Source: Paenibacillus amylolyticus
Lineage (GTDB): Bacteria; Bacillota; Bacilli; Paenibacillales; Paenibacillaceae
Assembly (NCBI RefSeq): GCF_003719335.1
Contig: NZ_RIAS01000006.1
Location: 124,001-188,000, forward strand
Direction of reading: 5' to 3'
DNA: 64,000 nt
The translations under genes and the position numbers were made by a program. Shown here piece after piece: positions 1 through 8,713 of the stretch (its first letter is position 1; each line of letters opens with the position of its first letter). The notes below the pieces were generated by a model that was not told the DNA's origin, did no database searches, and was given only the letters and a program-made list of their open reading frames with translations.

Positions 1-935
1 AAATCACCGATTTTGTATTCGCCATCGTCCAGTCCTGCAGCAGACATCGCATCGGTAATCAGCACCAGCTGATCGTTCCCCTGTTTCAATTGAGCAAGGA
101 TTGAAATCGCCGCAGGATGCACATGAATGCCATCGGCAATGACTTCAGCACTGATACGTGGATCACTTAGCACGGCTCCTGCTGTTCCCGGCTCACGGTG
201 GTGCAGCGGAGTCATGGCATTAAACGTATGCACGGCATGATGCAATCCGGCCTCCACTGCGCGCTGCACGTCGTCGTAAGTTGCGTCAGTATGACCAAGC
301 GCAGCCGTTATCCGCTGTTCCCGCAGCCAGGAGATGACCTCCAGTGCACCATCACGTTCTGGTGCCAGCGTCACCTGACGAATAAGACCAGGATATTGCT
401 TTTCCCATCCCTGCAGCCAAGTAACATCAGGAAGCACGATATGATCGGGATTTTGCGCGCCAGGCCACTTCGGACTAAAAAAGGGGCCCTCCAAATGCAC
501 GCCTTCCAGCTGAGCATAAGGCATTTCCTCCGATCGGTAGCGATCTACTTCAGCCAAAACATGATCCAGACGTTCCTTCGGAGCCGTCATCGATGTGGCG
601 AGCATCGCCGTTGTTCCCTGTGAACTATGAAATGAAGTGATCTTGTCCAATACGTCAGGACTGGCATCCATGAAATCTTCCCCGTTACCGCCATGTACGT
701 GGATATCTATAAATCCAGGTACAATAAGGCCCGCCGCTTTTGCAGGAAGTGATCCTGCTTCTTGCCTAATTCGTTCAGGCAGGCCTTCCGGTATACCGGC
801 ATAAACGATTTTTCCAGCGCGCCAGACGATCAGGCCGTCTTCGAGCAATTCATCAGCAAGCAGTAGTCTGGCGCGGAGCAGCGTTAACTTTTTTCCCAAC
901 TCACCGCCACTGACTTTAGGATTCGCTTCGGTCAT
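1..935 (-). CDS. nagA: N-acetylglucosamine-6-phosphate deacetylase, 3' end outside window
   Basis: The reading frame starts at an ATG at 935 and is still open at base 1, so about 311 N-terminal residues are present. NagA removes the acetyl group from GlcNAc-6-phosphate in the cytosol, giving GlcN-6-phosphate for NagB. The amidohydrolase metal motif is seen in GFIDIHVHGG with His79 and His81. Further family-like segments are HLEGPFF and GHTDATYD, then HTFNAM and ITDAMSAAG. The ATG overlaps the nagB stop as ATGA (932-935), so the two are translationally coupled in the order regulator-nagB-nagA. The identification rests on motifs and on context. Confidence 0.93.
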   Translation of the reverse strand, partial: MTEANPKVSGGELGKKLTLLRARLLLADELLEDGLIVWRAGKIVYAGIPEGLPERIRQEAGSLPAKAAGLIVPGFIDIHVHGGNGEDFMDASPDVLDKITSFHSSQGTTAMLATSMTAPKERLDHVLAEVDRYRSEEMPYAQLEGVHLEGPFFSPKWPGAQNPDHIVLPDVTWLQGWEKQYPGLIRQVTLAPERDGALEVISWLREQRITAALGHTDATYDDVQRAVEAGLHHAVHTFNAMTPLHHREPGTAGAVLSDPRISAEVIADGIHVHPAAISILAQLKQGNDQLVLITDAMSAAGLDDGEYKIGD

Positions 936-1660
936 CTAACCAGCCTCCCTGCCGCTCGATCCAGCAATACAACCACATTCGGATGACATTGCAGCAAAGA
1001 TGCCGGGCAGGATGTGGTAATCGGACCCATGAACGCTTCGCGGATAATCTCCGCTTTTTCCTCTCCACGAGCAATGAGCAGGATCTGTTTCGCTTTTAAA
1101 ATGGAACCTACCCCCATCGTAATCGCTTGCGCTGGAACTTCGTCGATGCTGTCAAAAAAGCGGGCATTCGCCTTTCTCGTTTCTTCCTTCAGATCCACCA
1201 CATGGGTGCGACCCGTCAACTCCGTTCCAGGTTCATTAAAACCAATATGACCATTATGCCCGATCCCGAGCAATTGTAGATCTACAGGCCCACGATCCTC
1301 TAAACGCCGCTCATAACCAGTACATTCCTCTTCCAAATTTACTGCCTCGCCATTCGGCACATTCGTGCGGGACAGGTCGATGTCGATATGATTAAACAGC
1401 TGCTCATTCATAAAACTGCGGTAGCTTTCACGATGCTCCGTAGGCAACCCTACATATTCATCCAGATTAAACGAAGAGGCCTGCGCAAAGCTTACGAGAC
1501 CTTTTTGATACATTGTAATTAACTGTTTATAAATACCGACAGGCGAACTACCTGTTGCAAGTCCGAGTACGGCACGGGGTTTCGTTTGCAGCAAGCTGGT
1601 GATCAGGCCTGCACCTGTCGCGTTCAAATCTTCTTCATTTTCAAAAATACGAATATTCAT
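932..1660 (-). CDS. nagB: Glucosamine-6-phosphate deaminase
   Basis: This 242-residue protein has the usual length of short Bacillota NagB. It converts GlcN-6-phosphate to fructose-6-phosphate and ammonia, linking amino-sugar use to glycolysis. The family loop IGHNGHIGFNEPG is at about residues 133-145, with the likely catalytic His138, and the N-terminal NLDEY segment carries Asp67. The ribosome binding site GGAGGTG lies 8 bases before the ATG, inside the end of the upstream regulator gene. The stop codon overlaps nagA by ATGA. The allosteric C-terminal extension of the E. coli enzyme is absent, as in Bacillus forms. Confidence 0.95.
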   Translation of the reverse strand: MNIRIFENEEDLNATGAGLITSLLQTKPRAVLGLATGSSPVGIYKQLITMYQKGLVSFAQASSFNLDEYVGLPTEHRESYRSFMNEQLFNHIDIDLSRTNVPNGEAVNLEEECTGYERRLEDRGPVDLQLLGIGHNGHIGFNEPGTELTGRTHVVDLKEETRKANARFFDSIDEVPAQAITMGVGSILKAKQILLIARGEEKAEIIREAFMGPITTSCPASLLQCHPNVVVLLDRAAGRLVR

Positions 1661-1663
1661 CTG

Positions 1664-2527
1664 TCAAGCACCTCCGGTGTGATGGAAACGATAGGACTGC
1701 ACATTGTGATACGACTGCTCAAGTTTAGGTATAAATTGATCAAAATCTGCACTCACCATGCCTGTGAACAAAATATCAATCACATGCAGCAGCGCAATGC
1801 GTGATGCCATATCTCCACGCCGCATCCCTTCTTCAAGAGATGAGGTGAAGAGTGGAATATCGGATACCGAGGCCAGTGAGTTACTGCCATATGACGTCAG
1901 CGAGATGGTGGAAGCTCCAGCTTGTTTGGCACAAGTCAGGGCATCAATGGTCTCCGGTGTTTCACCCGAGTAGGACACGGCCATGGCCACATCTCCTTGA
2001 CCCAGCGAGGAAGCGGATGTGATCTGCATATGGGAGTCCGAAAAGGCAGTACAGCTTTTGCCGATCCGCACCAGCTTCTGATAGAAATCCTGCGTAACAA
2101 TGGACGACGTCGCGACTCCGTACAAGTCAATACGCCGGGCCTGACATAACAGCTGTACCGTTTGTTCCAGCCTGCCCAAATCCAGCAAACGTGTGGTATC
2201 TGCAATGGAGGCGAGATGATTCGCTTCAATAGCCTCAACGATTTTGGATAACGGGTTGCCTGCAACGATATCTTGATAGGCCGTTTCATTCGGCGAGTGT
2301 GACAGCTCGGCAGCGAGTTTCATTTTGAGATCGGGGAAACCTTTGAAATGAAATGATTTGCAAAAACGAGTCACGGTCGCCGCGCTTGTCCCGCTCTGTT
2401 CAGCCAACTGGTTGATGGTCATCCCCGGTACGTCCGATGGCGATTGGATAATAACCTCGGCAATTCGTCTCTCCTGAGACGGCAAATTGTGCAATTCTTG
2501 CTTCAATGCATGTAAGATGGCTGCCAT
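1664..2527 (-). CDS. MurR/RpiR-family transcriptional regulator of amino-sugar genes
   Basis: About 287 residues. An N-terminal helix-turn-helix of the RpiR type (roughly residues 1-77, with TINQLAEQSGTSAATVTRFCKS) is followed by a SIS sugar-phosphate isomerase fold (about 125-260, with YGVATSSIV and SYSGETPET). SIS domains of this family sense phosphosugars; being first in the nagBA operon, it probably responds to an amino-sugar phosphate. I take the ATG at 2527 because AAAGAGG lies just before it; a GTG two codons upstream would overlap that site. An inverted repeat in its leader (2546-2565) is a likely autoregulatory operator. The ligand is inferred. Confidence 0.87.
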   Translation of the reverse strand: MAAILHALKQELHNLPSQERRIAEVIIQSPSDVPGMTINQLAEQSGTSAATVTRFCKSFHFKGFPDLKMKLAAELSHSPNETAYQDIVAGNPLSKIVEAIEANHLASIADTTRLLDLGRLEQTVQLLCQARRIDLYGVATSSIVTQDFYQKLVRIGKSCTAFSDSHMQITSASSLGQGDVAMAVSYSGETPETIDALTCAKQAGASTISLTSYGSNSLASVSDIPLFTSSLEEGMRRGDMASRIALLHVIDILFTGMVSADFDQFIPKLEQSYHNVQSYRFHHTGGA

Positions 2528-2545
2528 AAGCACCTCTTTAATATG

Positions 2546-2565
2546 AAAATAATTTTTATTATTTT
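2546..2565. promoter_or_regulatory. Inverted repeat, likely operator of the MurR/RpiR regulator
   Basis: Perfect 8-base arms AAAATAAT and ATTATTTT are separated by four T residues. The repeat lies in the leader of the regulator-nagB-nagA operon, downstream of the proposed promoter, where a bound repressor would block elongation. The operator role is inferred from position and symmetry. Confidence 0.45.
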
Positions 2566-2598
2566 TGCTATAAATAAGAAAATAGTTTTTACACCCTT

Positions 2599-2627
2599 AT
2601 TTTAATCAAGGTGCTCTGGCAAAGCAA
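2599..2627 (-). promoter_or_regulatory. Candidate sigma-A promoter of the nag operon
   Basis: On the minus strand TTGCTT (2627-2622) is separated by 17 bases from TAAAAT (2604-2599). It is the best vegetative-type match upstream of the regulator and sits about 70 bases before its start codon. Confidence 0.45.
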
Positions 2628-2812
2628 GAGGATTTTCGCTGTATTGTTGTGGTCCAGTTCGCTTAATCAAATGGACTTGGTCAAACCTTCAATTGATTTG
2701 AAGTTTTCACACAGTCTGCTAAAGTTAATCGTATGTAATTTAACAACAGCAGAACAAATGACACATCTATATATGATGATACATTCGGGGATCAAAAAAA
2801 GGAGCACTGCTT

Positions 2813-3181
2813 ATGAACCGCAGACAGCGTAATAAAATCGTTCCAAACATTTGGATCATTTCCACCAAGCGTAGTGACACCGCCGGCAATTATTTTGCCC
2901 TCTATGCCATTGACTGGAGACGTGGAGCCAGGTTGAGCTGGGAAGGTTGGAAACGTTACGAAGACGTTTTGCAATTTCATGTGCCGATCAAACGAAAAGT
3001 AGAAGGACGCGCCCACTCATCACAGCCTGCCGCTAAAATCGCCAAAAAGGCATTGTACTTACAGTTAAATGAGGCACAGTATGGGGAATTGGAGCAGTTA
3101 TTTTATCAACCATTTTCGAGAAAAAGATGGAAGGTTTTTATGAAGGAACATAAGCGCAAAGAGGAGGCTTCATTAAAGTGA
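2813..3181 (+). CDS. Conserved-looking small basic protein of unknown function
   Basis: A 122-residue protein with an AAAGGAGC ribosome binding site 7 bases before its ATG. It is rich in Arg and Lys (ends KEHKRKEEASLK), has no signal peptide or membrane segment, and has tryptophan-containing segments (NIWIISTKR, WRRGARLSWEGWKRY). I do not recognise the family. It converges with gerE-type sequence: the terminator at 3223-3269 probably ended both this gene and the ancestral gerE before the insertion described at 3395-8713. Confidence 0.7.
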   Translation: MNRRQRNKIVPNIWIISTKRSDTAGNYFALYAIDWRRGARLSWEGWKRYEDVLQFHVPIKRKVEGRAHSSQPAAKIAKKALYLQLNEAQYGELEQLFYQPFSRKRWKVFMKEHKRKEEASLK

Positions 3182-3222
3182 CCAAGAGGTGGATTTGAAT
3201 TGTTGCTCCAAAATACAAACAT

Positions 3223-3269
3223 AAAAGCCTTTCCCCATGCTTCATACTGAAGGATAGAGAAAGGCTTTT
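3223..3269. terminator. Bidirectional terminator, left copy
   Basis: Stem arms AAAAGCCTTTC (3223-3233) and GAAAGGCTTTT (3259-3269), with an inner CTTCA/TGAAG stem. It ends the plus-strand gene at 2813-3181 and, on the minus strand, the gerE fragment and possibly the DUF262 operon. Confidence 0.8.
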
Positions 3270-3301
3270 GTGTTACCCTCATTTTAACTGCAGTTCGCAG
3301 G

Positions 3302-3394
3302 CTAAATCTTCAGTTCTCCGAGCTTGATTAACTCTACAACTGCCTGCGAACGACCCTTAACATGGAGTTTCTTCATCACATTGGAGATATGGTT
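3302..3394 (-). pseudogene. gerE: gerE 3' fragment (C-terminal 30 residues)
   Basis: On the minus strand this reads NHISNVMKKLHVKGRS and continues to LGELKI and a TAG stop, the C-terminal half of the GerE helix-turn-helix. It has no start, ribosome binding site or N-terminal half, so it cannot be functional. Relative to the intact gene at 8807-9034 it has Q-to-K and N-to-H changes; the intact copy has the Gln seen in Bacillus GerE. It is either the displaced original 3' end or a copy brought by the neighbouring element. Confidence 0.92.
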
Positions 3395-3504
3395 TGAAAT
3401 ACGTCGGAAATATCTAACTTAGTAATAATAACTGAAATTCGTTTAATAATGCCTTCGTAATAAACTAATCCCAATATGACAATTCCTTATACAAAACAAC
3501 AATT

Positions 3505-5847
3505 CTATTTCTCCATGTAATTTTTTAAAGTATCATGATTTATGAAAAAGTATTCCCCAAAACATTTACGAATAATTACCAGATTTTCTCTGTAGCATCT
3601 TTCTATATCTTCTAAACCACTTTTAGTGTGTTGAATATATTCATCTATCATCATGTTATAGACCCAATTCTCCTTACAATATAATAAAACCTTTTGATTT
3701 TCTTTCAGATCTTGTATCCAACTCATTAAAAATTCGTTATGAGATTCTAAACTCCAGATAAATTGTCTATGAATGCTAGTATCATCATCAACAATAACCT
3801 TACCTTCTTCATTCAGCTTTAATTCACCGAAAAAATCTTTTATGTTTTTTTGAGTAGGGCTAAAATCATCACTCTTATTCGAACACAAACCCATCTTTTT
3901 ATCTTTTATAGAACTATAAGAATAACTATAAGTATAGTAATCATTCGGATAATAAAATTGATATCTATCTGTACTCCATCCTCTTATAGGCCTATAATTG
4001 ATCGCTTTTAATAATAATCTATCATCATTAAGACCTAATTTCATTTTCATGCCACCTGTGAGCCAGCCGCAAATTACCTGTCTGAACTTGCTGTCAATAA
4101 ATAAATCATTCAGAGCAATAGGTAATACATTGCCCTGTTGAAAACAAGGATTACCTGTATATGCTCTCCACCGTATTGTTAATTCTTCAAAATATAGAGG
4201 TTTCAATTCATATCCCAGATCACTTAATTTACAAAATAATTCCCCTAAAATTTCTTTCTTGCCGGTTTTGTCTCGAAGAACATTTAATATAAAGTTTTCA
4301 TAGCTTATTAGAAGCCTGTTTTGAGAGTCAAATAAATTATTCATTACTCCATTAACATAAGGAAGGTTTTCAAAAGCTTCGATCTGTTCCTTTTCATTTG
4401 AAAAATATATTATCTGTTCATCTTCCAAAACTTTGTTTAACTCAGCATGGTCAGAACGCATTTGCCTAGTATTACATTCATCGAAATCTTTATTAAGTTT
4501 TATTGTTGAATAGAGATATACTAGTTTACTATTGCTGAAATTATTGCTAAAACTATCTATACGTGAATAATATTTCGGGATACAAAAGGAACTATACTTT
4601 GTAAACCAGATGCTCTTATCGCCATGAAAATGAGCAACCTTATTCTCTATCAAATTTTTATTTAATAACTTTTTCACAAATCTTAGATAGGGAAACAATC
4701 GTTCGGTGGACTTCTCACAATTCGAAATGTATGCCCAGATAACTACATCCGTTTTTACCGAATCTATATATTCAGGCTTATGAAAGTTAAATAAAAACTC
4801 TCGCAGCATTGCTTCATAATTAATATCTGCTAAATTCCAGAATACACCTTCTACATAATCTATGTCCTTATTTTTACCTCGGTCTGTTCGATTCTCGAAT
4901 GAATAATTAATACAATTCAAATTCGAATCACTCAAATCCAGTTTAATCATATTATTAATAATCTTTTCTATACTCTCAATATGTTTTCTTTCTATCCAGT
5001 CCACGCTACCTTTTTTATACCCCTCGTCTGTGCCTTTTTCTTCAATCCACATCATTCTAAAACAAAATTGAACAAAGGCTATTTCTATTTCTTCCCCTTC
5101 AGGCGTTCGAGTTTCATGGGTATCTTCAATTTTCTTTCGAATACTTGTTTTGTATGTAATGAAGAATCTAAGCCATTTATTTTCCATCATTAGTGCGAAA
5201 TTTTTAAAACCTTCTTTATAACATTCATTTACCCGATGAAAAAGTTCTGATTTGAATATTTCATATTCTTCCAAAACTAAACCATCATTTAAATCAATAA
5301 AAAATTGCTCAGCATCCGATGCCTTGTCCACAGTAACTAAATTAAATATAACCTGCTCAAATAAATACTTAAACCCAATTTCGTTCTCAAAGCTTGAATT
5401 TCCATAGTTATTTATCCATCTATACTTTCTAAATTGGCTAAGTAAATTGTGAAGAGAAAAGGTTGTAAAATCAACAACGTTAGGGGATTTTTCTGTTTTA
5501 TGAATTAAGTCATTCAAAAAAACATTGGCATCCTCACGTTCTCTAAATTCAAACTTATTTAAAAGTTTATCTTTACCTACTGCATCAGTATAAGAAGCAC
5601 ATAAATACATAAGTGTTACTAATCTTTGTTGTCCATCATATACATAGAATATATCCGTTGCATCATCAACATATCCCATAACCGCACTAAATGGAAACGG
5701 TATTTCTTTATACTTATGATCACATATTGACTGGAATAACGATTTTAACTTTTCCCCACCGCTCCCCATTACATAATCTCTTTGAATGTCTGGAATAACG
5801 ATTTTATCGTATTCTGAGAGAAGTGTTGCTAAACTATGCTTAACCAT
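3505..5847 (-). CDS. Large DUF262 protein, third gene of a candidate defence operon
   Basis: A 780-residue protein whose N-terminal ~100 residues are DUF262 (ParB-like/GmrS-type nucleotide-binding fold): IPDIQRDYV near residue 18 and YVYDGQQRLVTLMYL near residue 70. DUF262 occurs in the anti-phage proteins GmrSD and SspE. The rest is mixed and unrecognised; I see no DUF1524-type HNH motif, so the usual nuclease half is absent or replaced. The ribosome binding site AGGAG lies 8 bases before the ATG. It begins 2 bases after the upstream DUF262 gene, so the two are one operon. The defence role is inferred. Confidence 0.8.
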   Translation of the reverse strand: MVKHSLATLLSEYDKIVIPDIQRDYVMGSGGEKLKSLFQSICDHKYKEIPFPFSAVMGYVDDATDIFYVYDGQQRLVTLMYLCASYTDAVGKDKLLNKFEFREREDANVFLNDLIHKTEKSPNVVDFTTFSLHNLLSQFRKYRWINNYGNSSFENEIGFKYLFEQVIFNLVTVDKASDAEQFFIDLNDGLVLEEYEIFKSELFHRVNECYKEGFKNFALMMENKWLRFFITYKTSIRKKIEDTHETRTPEGEEIEIAFVQFCFRMMWIEEKGTDEGYKKGSVDWIERKHIESIEKIINNMIKLDLSDSNLNCINYSFENRTDRGKNKDIDYVEGVFWNLADINYEAMLREFLFNFHKPEYIDSVKTDVVIWAYISNCEKSTERLFPYLRFVKKLLNKNLIENKVAHFHGDKSIWFTKYSSFCIPKYYSRIDSFSNNFSNSKLVYLYSTIKLNKDFDECNTRQMRSDHAELNKVLEDEQIIYFSNEKEQIEAFENLPYVNGVMNNLFDSQNRLLISYENFILNVLRDKTGKKEILGELFCKLSDLGYELKPLYFEELTIRWRAYTGNPCFQQGNVLPIALNDLFIDSKFRQVICGWLTGGMKMKLGLNDDRLLLKAINYRPIRGWSTDRYQFYYPNDYYTYSYSYSSIKDKKMGLCSNKSDDFSPTQKNIKDFFGELKLNEEGKVIVDDDTSIHRQFIWSLESHNEFLMSWIQDLKENQKVLLYCKENWVYNMMIDEYIQHTKSGLEDIERCYRENLVIIRKCFGEYFFINHDTLKNYMEK

Positions 5848-5849
5848 CT

Positions 5850-7148
5850 TTAATTCTCCTGTCCACTATATTTCTCATGAATGTACTCTTTATAAAAATT
5901 CTTAAAATCATCAAATTCATTTTTTGATGAGTATAGCCAGTTCACTTGATCATTCTTCCATTCATGAGGCAACATTAACTTTTGCAATTCATTCATATCC
6001 ATTTTTCCAAACTGAAGTTGTGATTGAATAAAACAGTTTTGAAAATATGATGATTTTTTTGTAATGAAGTCCAATAGAACTTGTTCTAGATTTTTTCTTT
6101 GTACTTCCTCTTTATAGTCTTTACCGAATAAATCAAAAAATCTTTGACCGTTAATAGAATGTATACAGTTAAACCCGTTGTATGAATTCCAATTGTCAGA
6201 TTTTAAGTCTTTACAGATATTATTTATTATCTCTTTATAATATTCTAACCTGTTATACTCAGGGATGGATTCATAGCCCAGTTTACTCGTTTCCTCATAA
6301 CGATCACAAAATAAAACCTTTAGTCTATTTTCAAATCCATTCCCATCAACATCTTCTTTAATGTCATATCCTTGTTTGACTAAATTCCAGATATTTTCTT
6401 GTGCAAACAAATTATTCGATAAATTCTTAAACAGGTGCAATATAGCTTGTCTTGAATAATTAACTATCTCTTCAGTAGCATCAATCATTAAGTTTGCTTT
6501 TATATGATCATTAATACCAAATACAGTTTTATTTTTGTTGATGTTTAGGAATTCCTCAATTGGTTCTGCTTCACTAAAGTGAATAAGAATATAAGTTTGA
6601 TTCAATATGTAATTGATAAATCTTTCTTTGTGTTCAGGTGTAAAACGATATTGTTCTAAATCCTCTCCTTTTTCATCTTTCTTAGTCAATTTACATTTAA
6701 TAGCTTCAAAATTTTCTTCAAATCTTCGTAAGTCTGTGTAAACCCTATTCTCATCTCTATCGCTAGTGCCAATGTTACTTAAATACCACGATCTTGTAAT
6801 ATCACTTTCATCAATTCCCTCATCTCTTTCAAAAGAAAAGTTAAAATATTTTTTTTCAGGAGCCAAGTATTTTAATATCAATGTCAGAGTAATTATCCTT
6901 TGCTGACCATCAATTAATTGGAATGTATTATACTTTTCCTTTTCTTCATATAAGGTAATCATTCCCATTGTAAATTTACTCTTTCCATCTATGTAGCTTT
7001 TAAATAAATCACTTGCTAACTTTTCAGCAGTTTTTCTACTCCACTTATAATTTCTCTGGATTATTGGGATATAGATGTTGTTCTCTTCATTGAAACAGTT
7101 ATAAATTAGGTCATGCAAACTGACCATTTTGTTATTTTTTATTTTCAC
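5850..7148 (-). CDS. Short DUF262 protein, second gene of a candidate defence operon
   Basis: About 432 residues with a DUF262 N-terminus: IPIIQRNYKWS near residue 33 and LIDGQQRIITLTLIL near residue 75. It is clearly distinct from the 780-residue partner. The C-terminal part is helical-looking and charged, ends with NWLYSSKNEF-type sequence, and lacks an obvious HNH nuclease motif. The start is taken as the GTG at 7148, which overlaps the upstream stop as GTGA and has GGAGG 7 bases before it. A second GTG directly upstream is possible. Paired non-identical DUF262 proteins suggest a hetero-complex; this is inference. Confidence 0.82.
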   Translation of the reverse strand: MKIKNNKMVSLHDLIYNCFNEENNIYIPIIQRNYKWSRKTAEKLASDLFKSYIDGKSKFTMGMITLYEEKEKYNTFQLIDGQQRIITLTLILKYLAPEKKYFNFSFERDEGIDESDITRSWYLSNIGTSDRDENRVYTDLRRFEENFEAIKCKLTKKDEKGEDLEQYRFTPEHKERFINYILNQTYILIHFSEAEPIEEFLNINKNKTVFGINDHIKANLMIDATEEIVNYSRQAILHLFKNLSNNLFAQENIWNLVKQGYDIKEDVDGNGFENRLKVLFCDRYEETSKLGYESIPEYNRLEYYKEIINNICKDLKSDNWNSYNGFNCIHSINGQRFFDLFGKDYKEEVQRKNLEQVLLDFITKKSSYFQNCFIQSQLQFGKMDMNELQKLMLPHEWKNDQVNWLYSSKNEFDDFKNFYKEYIHEKYSGQEN

Positions 7149-8398
7149 CACAAATCCTCCGATACTTTCATTAAATAATTATGCAAAAAACCTTTAAAGT
7201 TTGTAATCATACTATTCGTAAATTCGAATTTATAAATTGATTCAGTGTCTTTTTCCAGGTTCAAATTTTCTTTGCTCCAATCAATAAAATTAAATATTAA
7301 ATCTACCTTTTTATCATGCGCTTCATTTCCACCTAAACATAATTTAAATCGTTCAATATATGCTTTTAGAATTTTTAGTTGCTGAGTATTGTTCTCTCCA
7401 TGATTGTCAGATAATTGTTTCTCAAATTCTTCATTCAAATATGTAGTTACCTTTTCGAATTCATGCCTGAATTTATCACCATTATCATTGTTACGCACTT
7501 CATAGTACTTCTTGTAGTATCTATACAACAAATAAATTAATTCTTCCTCATTAAAACTATTCGATATTTCCTGATTAAGGATGCGTGATGCAACTACTTC
7601 TTGATCGGAAACAGGAGAATGTATTTTCTGTATTTCAATAGATCGTTCACCCAGAAAATTTTTCATCCAAACTGCAAGATTATCTCTTTTCCCACTTCTA
7701 ACACTACTCATATCTATACAATAATCCGTTTTAGAAGCTTTATACTCATCCATTATGAATTGTTGCAAGGACATTACTCTGTCATTATTATAAATCACAT
7801 TAATATTTTGATTAGGCAGTATCCGAAGTTCTACAGAATCTTTATCTTGTTCAATAGACAAATATTTAAATAGTACTATCCCGAAGCATTTGGAATAGGA
7901 GTAAAGCCTGACCTTATCTTTTCCTTTATTGATATGCTCACGGCACTGGTTAAATATTAATTTAACCGTTTCTAGATTGCTTGACATACCATGAATAACG
8001 GGAGTGTTTCTATCTCCACCATTACTTCTAAACAATACCGCTTGACTCTTCTTAAATTTTGCATTGTAGTAATGTCCTAATCCTAAATAATATAATTCTT
8101 CTAAACGATTATCGAACAAGTAATAATCTATAATTTTTCCTTTTTCATCTTCAGAAAGTTCAGAATATTCATTTAACAATTCTTTAATTAATATACAGTA
8201 TCGTTGATATGCTATTTTTAATTTAAGATTTGTATCACATTTCTGTATATTAGACAATTCTTTACCTTTAAATGCTTTACTCATTATTTCTTCATCCAAA
8301 TGGTAACTATCATCTTTAATTCCTAGATACATTTTCTCTAATATCTCAAAAGCAACTACACTTATTTCCCCTTTATAATCCAAGTGTAACTTTTGCAT
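7145..8398 (-). CDS. Protein of unknown family, first gene of the DUF262 operon
   Basis: A 417-residue protein with a strong GGAGGTG ribosome binding site 5 bases before its ATG. I do not recognise it. The first ~130 residues look helical and charged; the middle has alternating strand-like segments (RLYSYSKCFGIVLFKYL, INVIYNNDRVMSLQQFI, DYCIDMSSVRSGKRDN); the last ~150 are helical and acidic. No signal peptide or membrane segment is evident. It overlaps the DUF262 gene by 4 bases, so it is likely made in fixed ratio with it, as a sensor or effector. Its AT-rich codon use matches the cassette, not the chromosome. Confidence 0.75.
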   Translation of the reverse strand: MQKLHLDYKGEISVVAFEILEKMYLGIKDDSYHLDEEIMSKAFKGKELSNIQKCDTNLKLKIAYQRYCILIKELLNEYSELSEDEKGKIIDYYLFDNRLEELYYLGLGHYYNAKFKKSQAVLFRSNGGDRNTPVIHGMSSNLETVKLIFNQCREHINKGKDKVRLYSYSKCFGIVLFKYLSIEQDKDSVELRILPNQNINVIYNNDRVMSLQQFIMDEYKASKTDYCIDMSSVRSGKRDNLAVWMKNFLGERSIEIQKIHSPVSDQEVVASRILNQEISNSFNEEELIYLLYRYYKKYYEVRNNDNGDKFRHEFEKVTTYLNEEFEKQLSDNHGENNTQQLKILKAYIERFKLCLGGNEAHDKKVDLIFNFIDWSKENLNLEKDTESIYKFEFTNSMITNFKGFLHNYLMKVSEDLW

Positions 8399-8713
8399 AT
8401 TGCACCTCCACTATTCTTTAACTCTATACAGTTTTCTTCTAATAACGTCGATATCGCTTCAATGTACCATATAATTACAATCCCCGCACCTGCTTTCCCC
8501 ATCCTTGAACAACTTTTATGATACATCCCAGCGAAATGAATCCAATGATATAGGAGGAGGACATTACTCACACTCAGTGTTTTTTTGGGGTAGCACGGCA
8601 ACTATTTTTGATATCGATGCTATAGGTATACATATTGATTTTATGATAAGAGCTAAATGTAAAGTTGATTTTGAATTCATGATTATAGCGTTTGAAAAGT
8701 AGCTGTATTTGTT
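8399..8713. other. Intergenic leader of the DUF262 operon
   Basis: This stretch precedes the first cassette gene. It holds the ribosome binding site and presumably the promoter of the operon. Short open frames on both strands (such as 8505-8702 plus and 8362-8601 minus) have no convincing ribosome binding site or family. I cannot name a promoter with confidence. Confidence 0.5.

Larger units (their letters stand above)
3210..3394. repeat. Left copy of the gerE 3'-end direct repeat
   Basis: This 185-base stretch matches 8714-8899 in the same orientation with about eight differences, counted by eye. It includes a terminator hairpin and the last 31 codons of gerE. The identity stops abruptly at 3394 inside the gerE frame; the sequence to its right (from 3395) is unrelated and AT-rich. 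Confidence 0.93.
3395..8713. mobile_element. AT-rich acquired cassette between gerE-end repeats (DUF262 defence-like genes)
   Basis: About 5.3 kb of visibly AT-rich sequence, unlike its surroundings, lies between two copies of the gerE 3' end. The layout is what is left when an element integrates inside a gene and brings a replacement 3' end, so that one flank keeps a full gerE. It holds three minus-strand genes and no integrase, transposase or recombinase that I can find, and I see no terminal inverted repeats at its borders. It may therefore be a remnant or may have entered by homologous recombination at gerE. The boundaries are exact on the left (loss of gerE identity) and approximate in meaning on the right. 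Confidence 0.75.

Noticed and set aside
8362..8601. Minus-strand open frame overlapping the first DUF262-operon gene
   Set aside because: It overlaps the start of a well-supported gene in another frame and has no good ribosome binding site; kept only as part of the leader.
3395..8713. Skin-like intervening element that interrupts gerE until excision
   Set aside because: gerE at 8807-9034 is complete without excision, and no recombinase gene is present.
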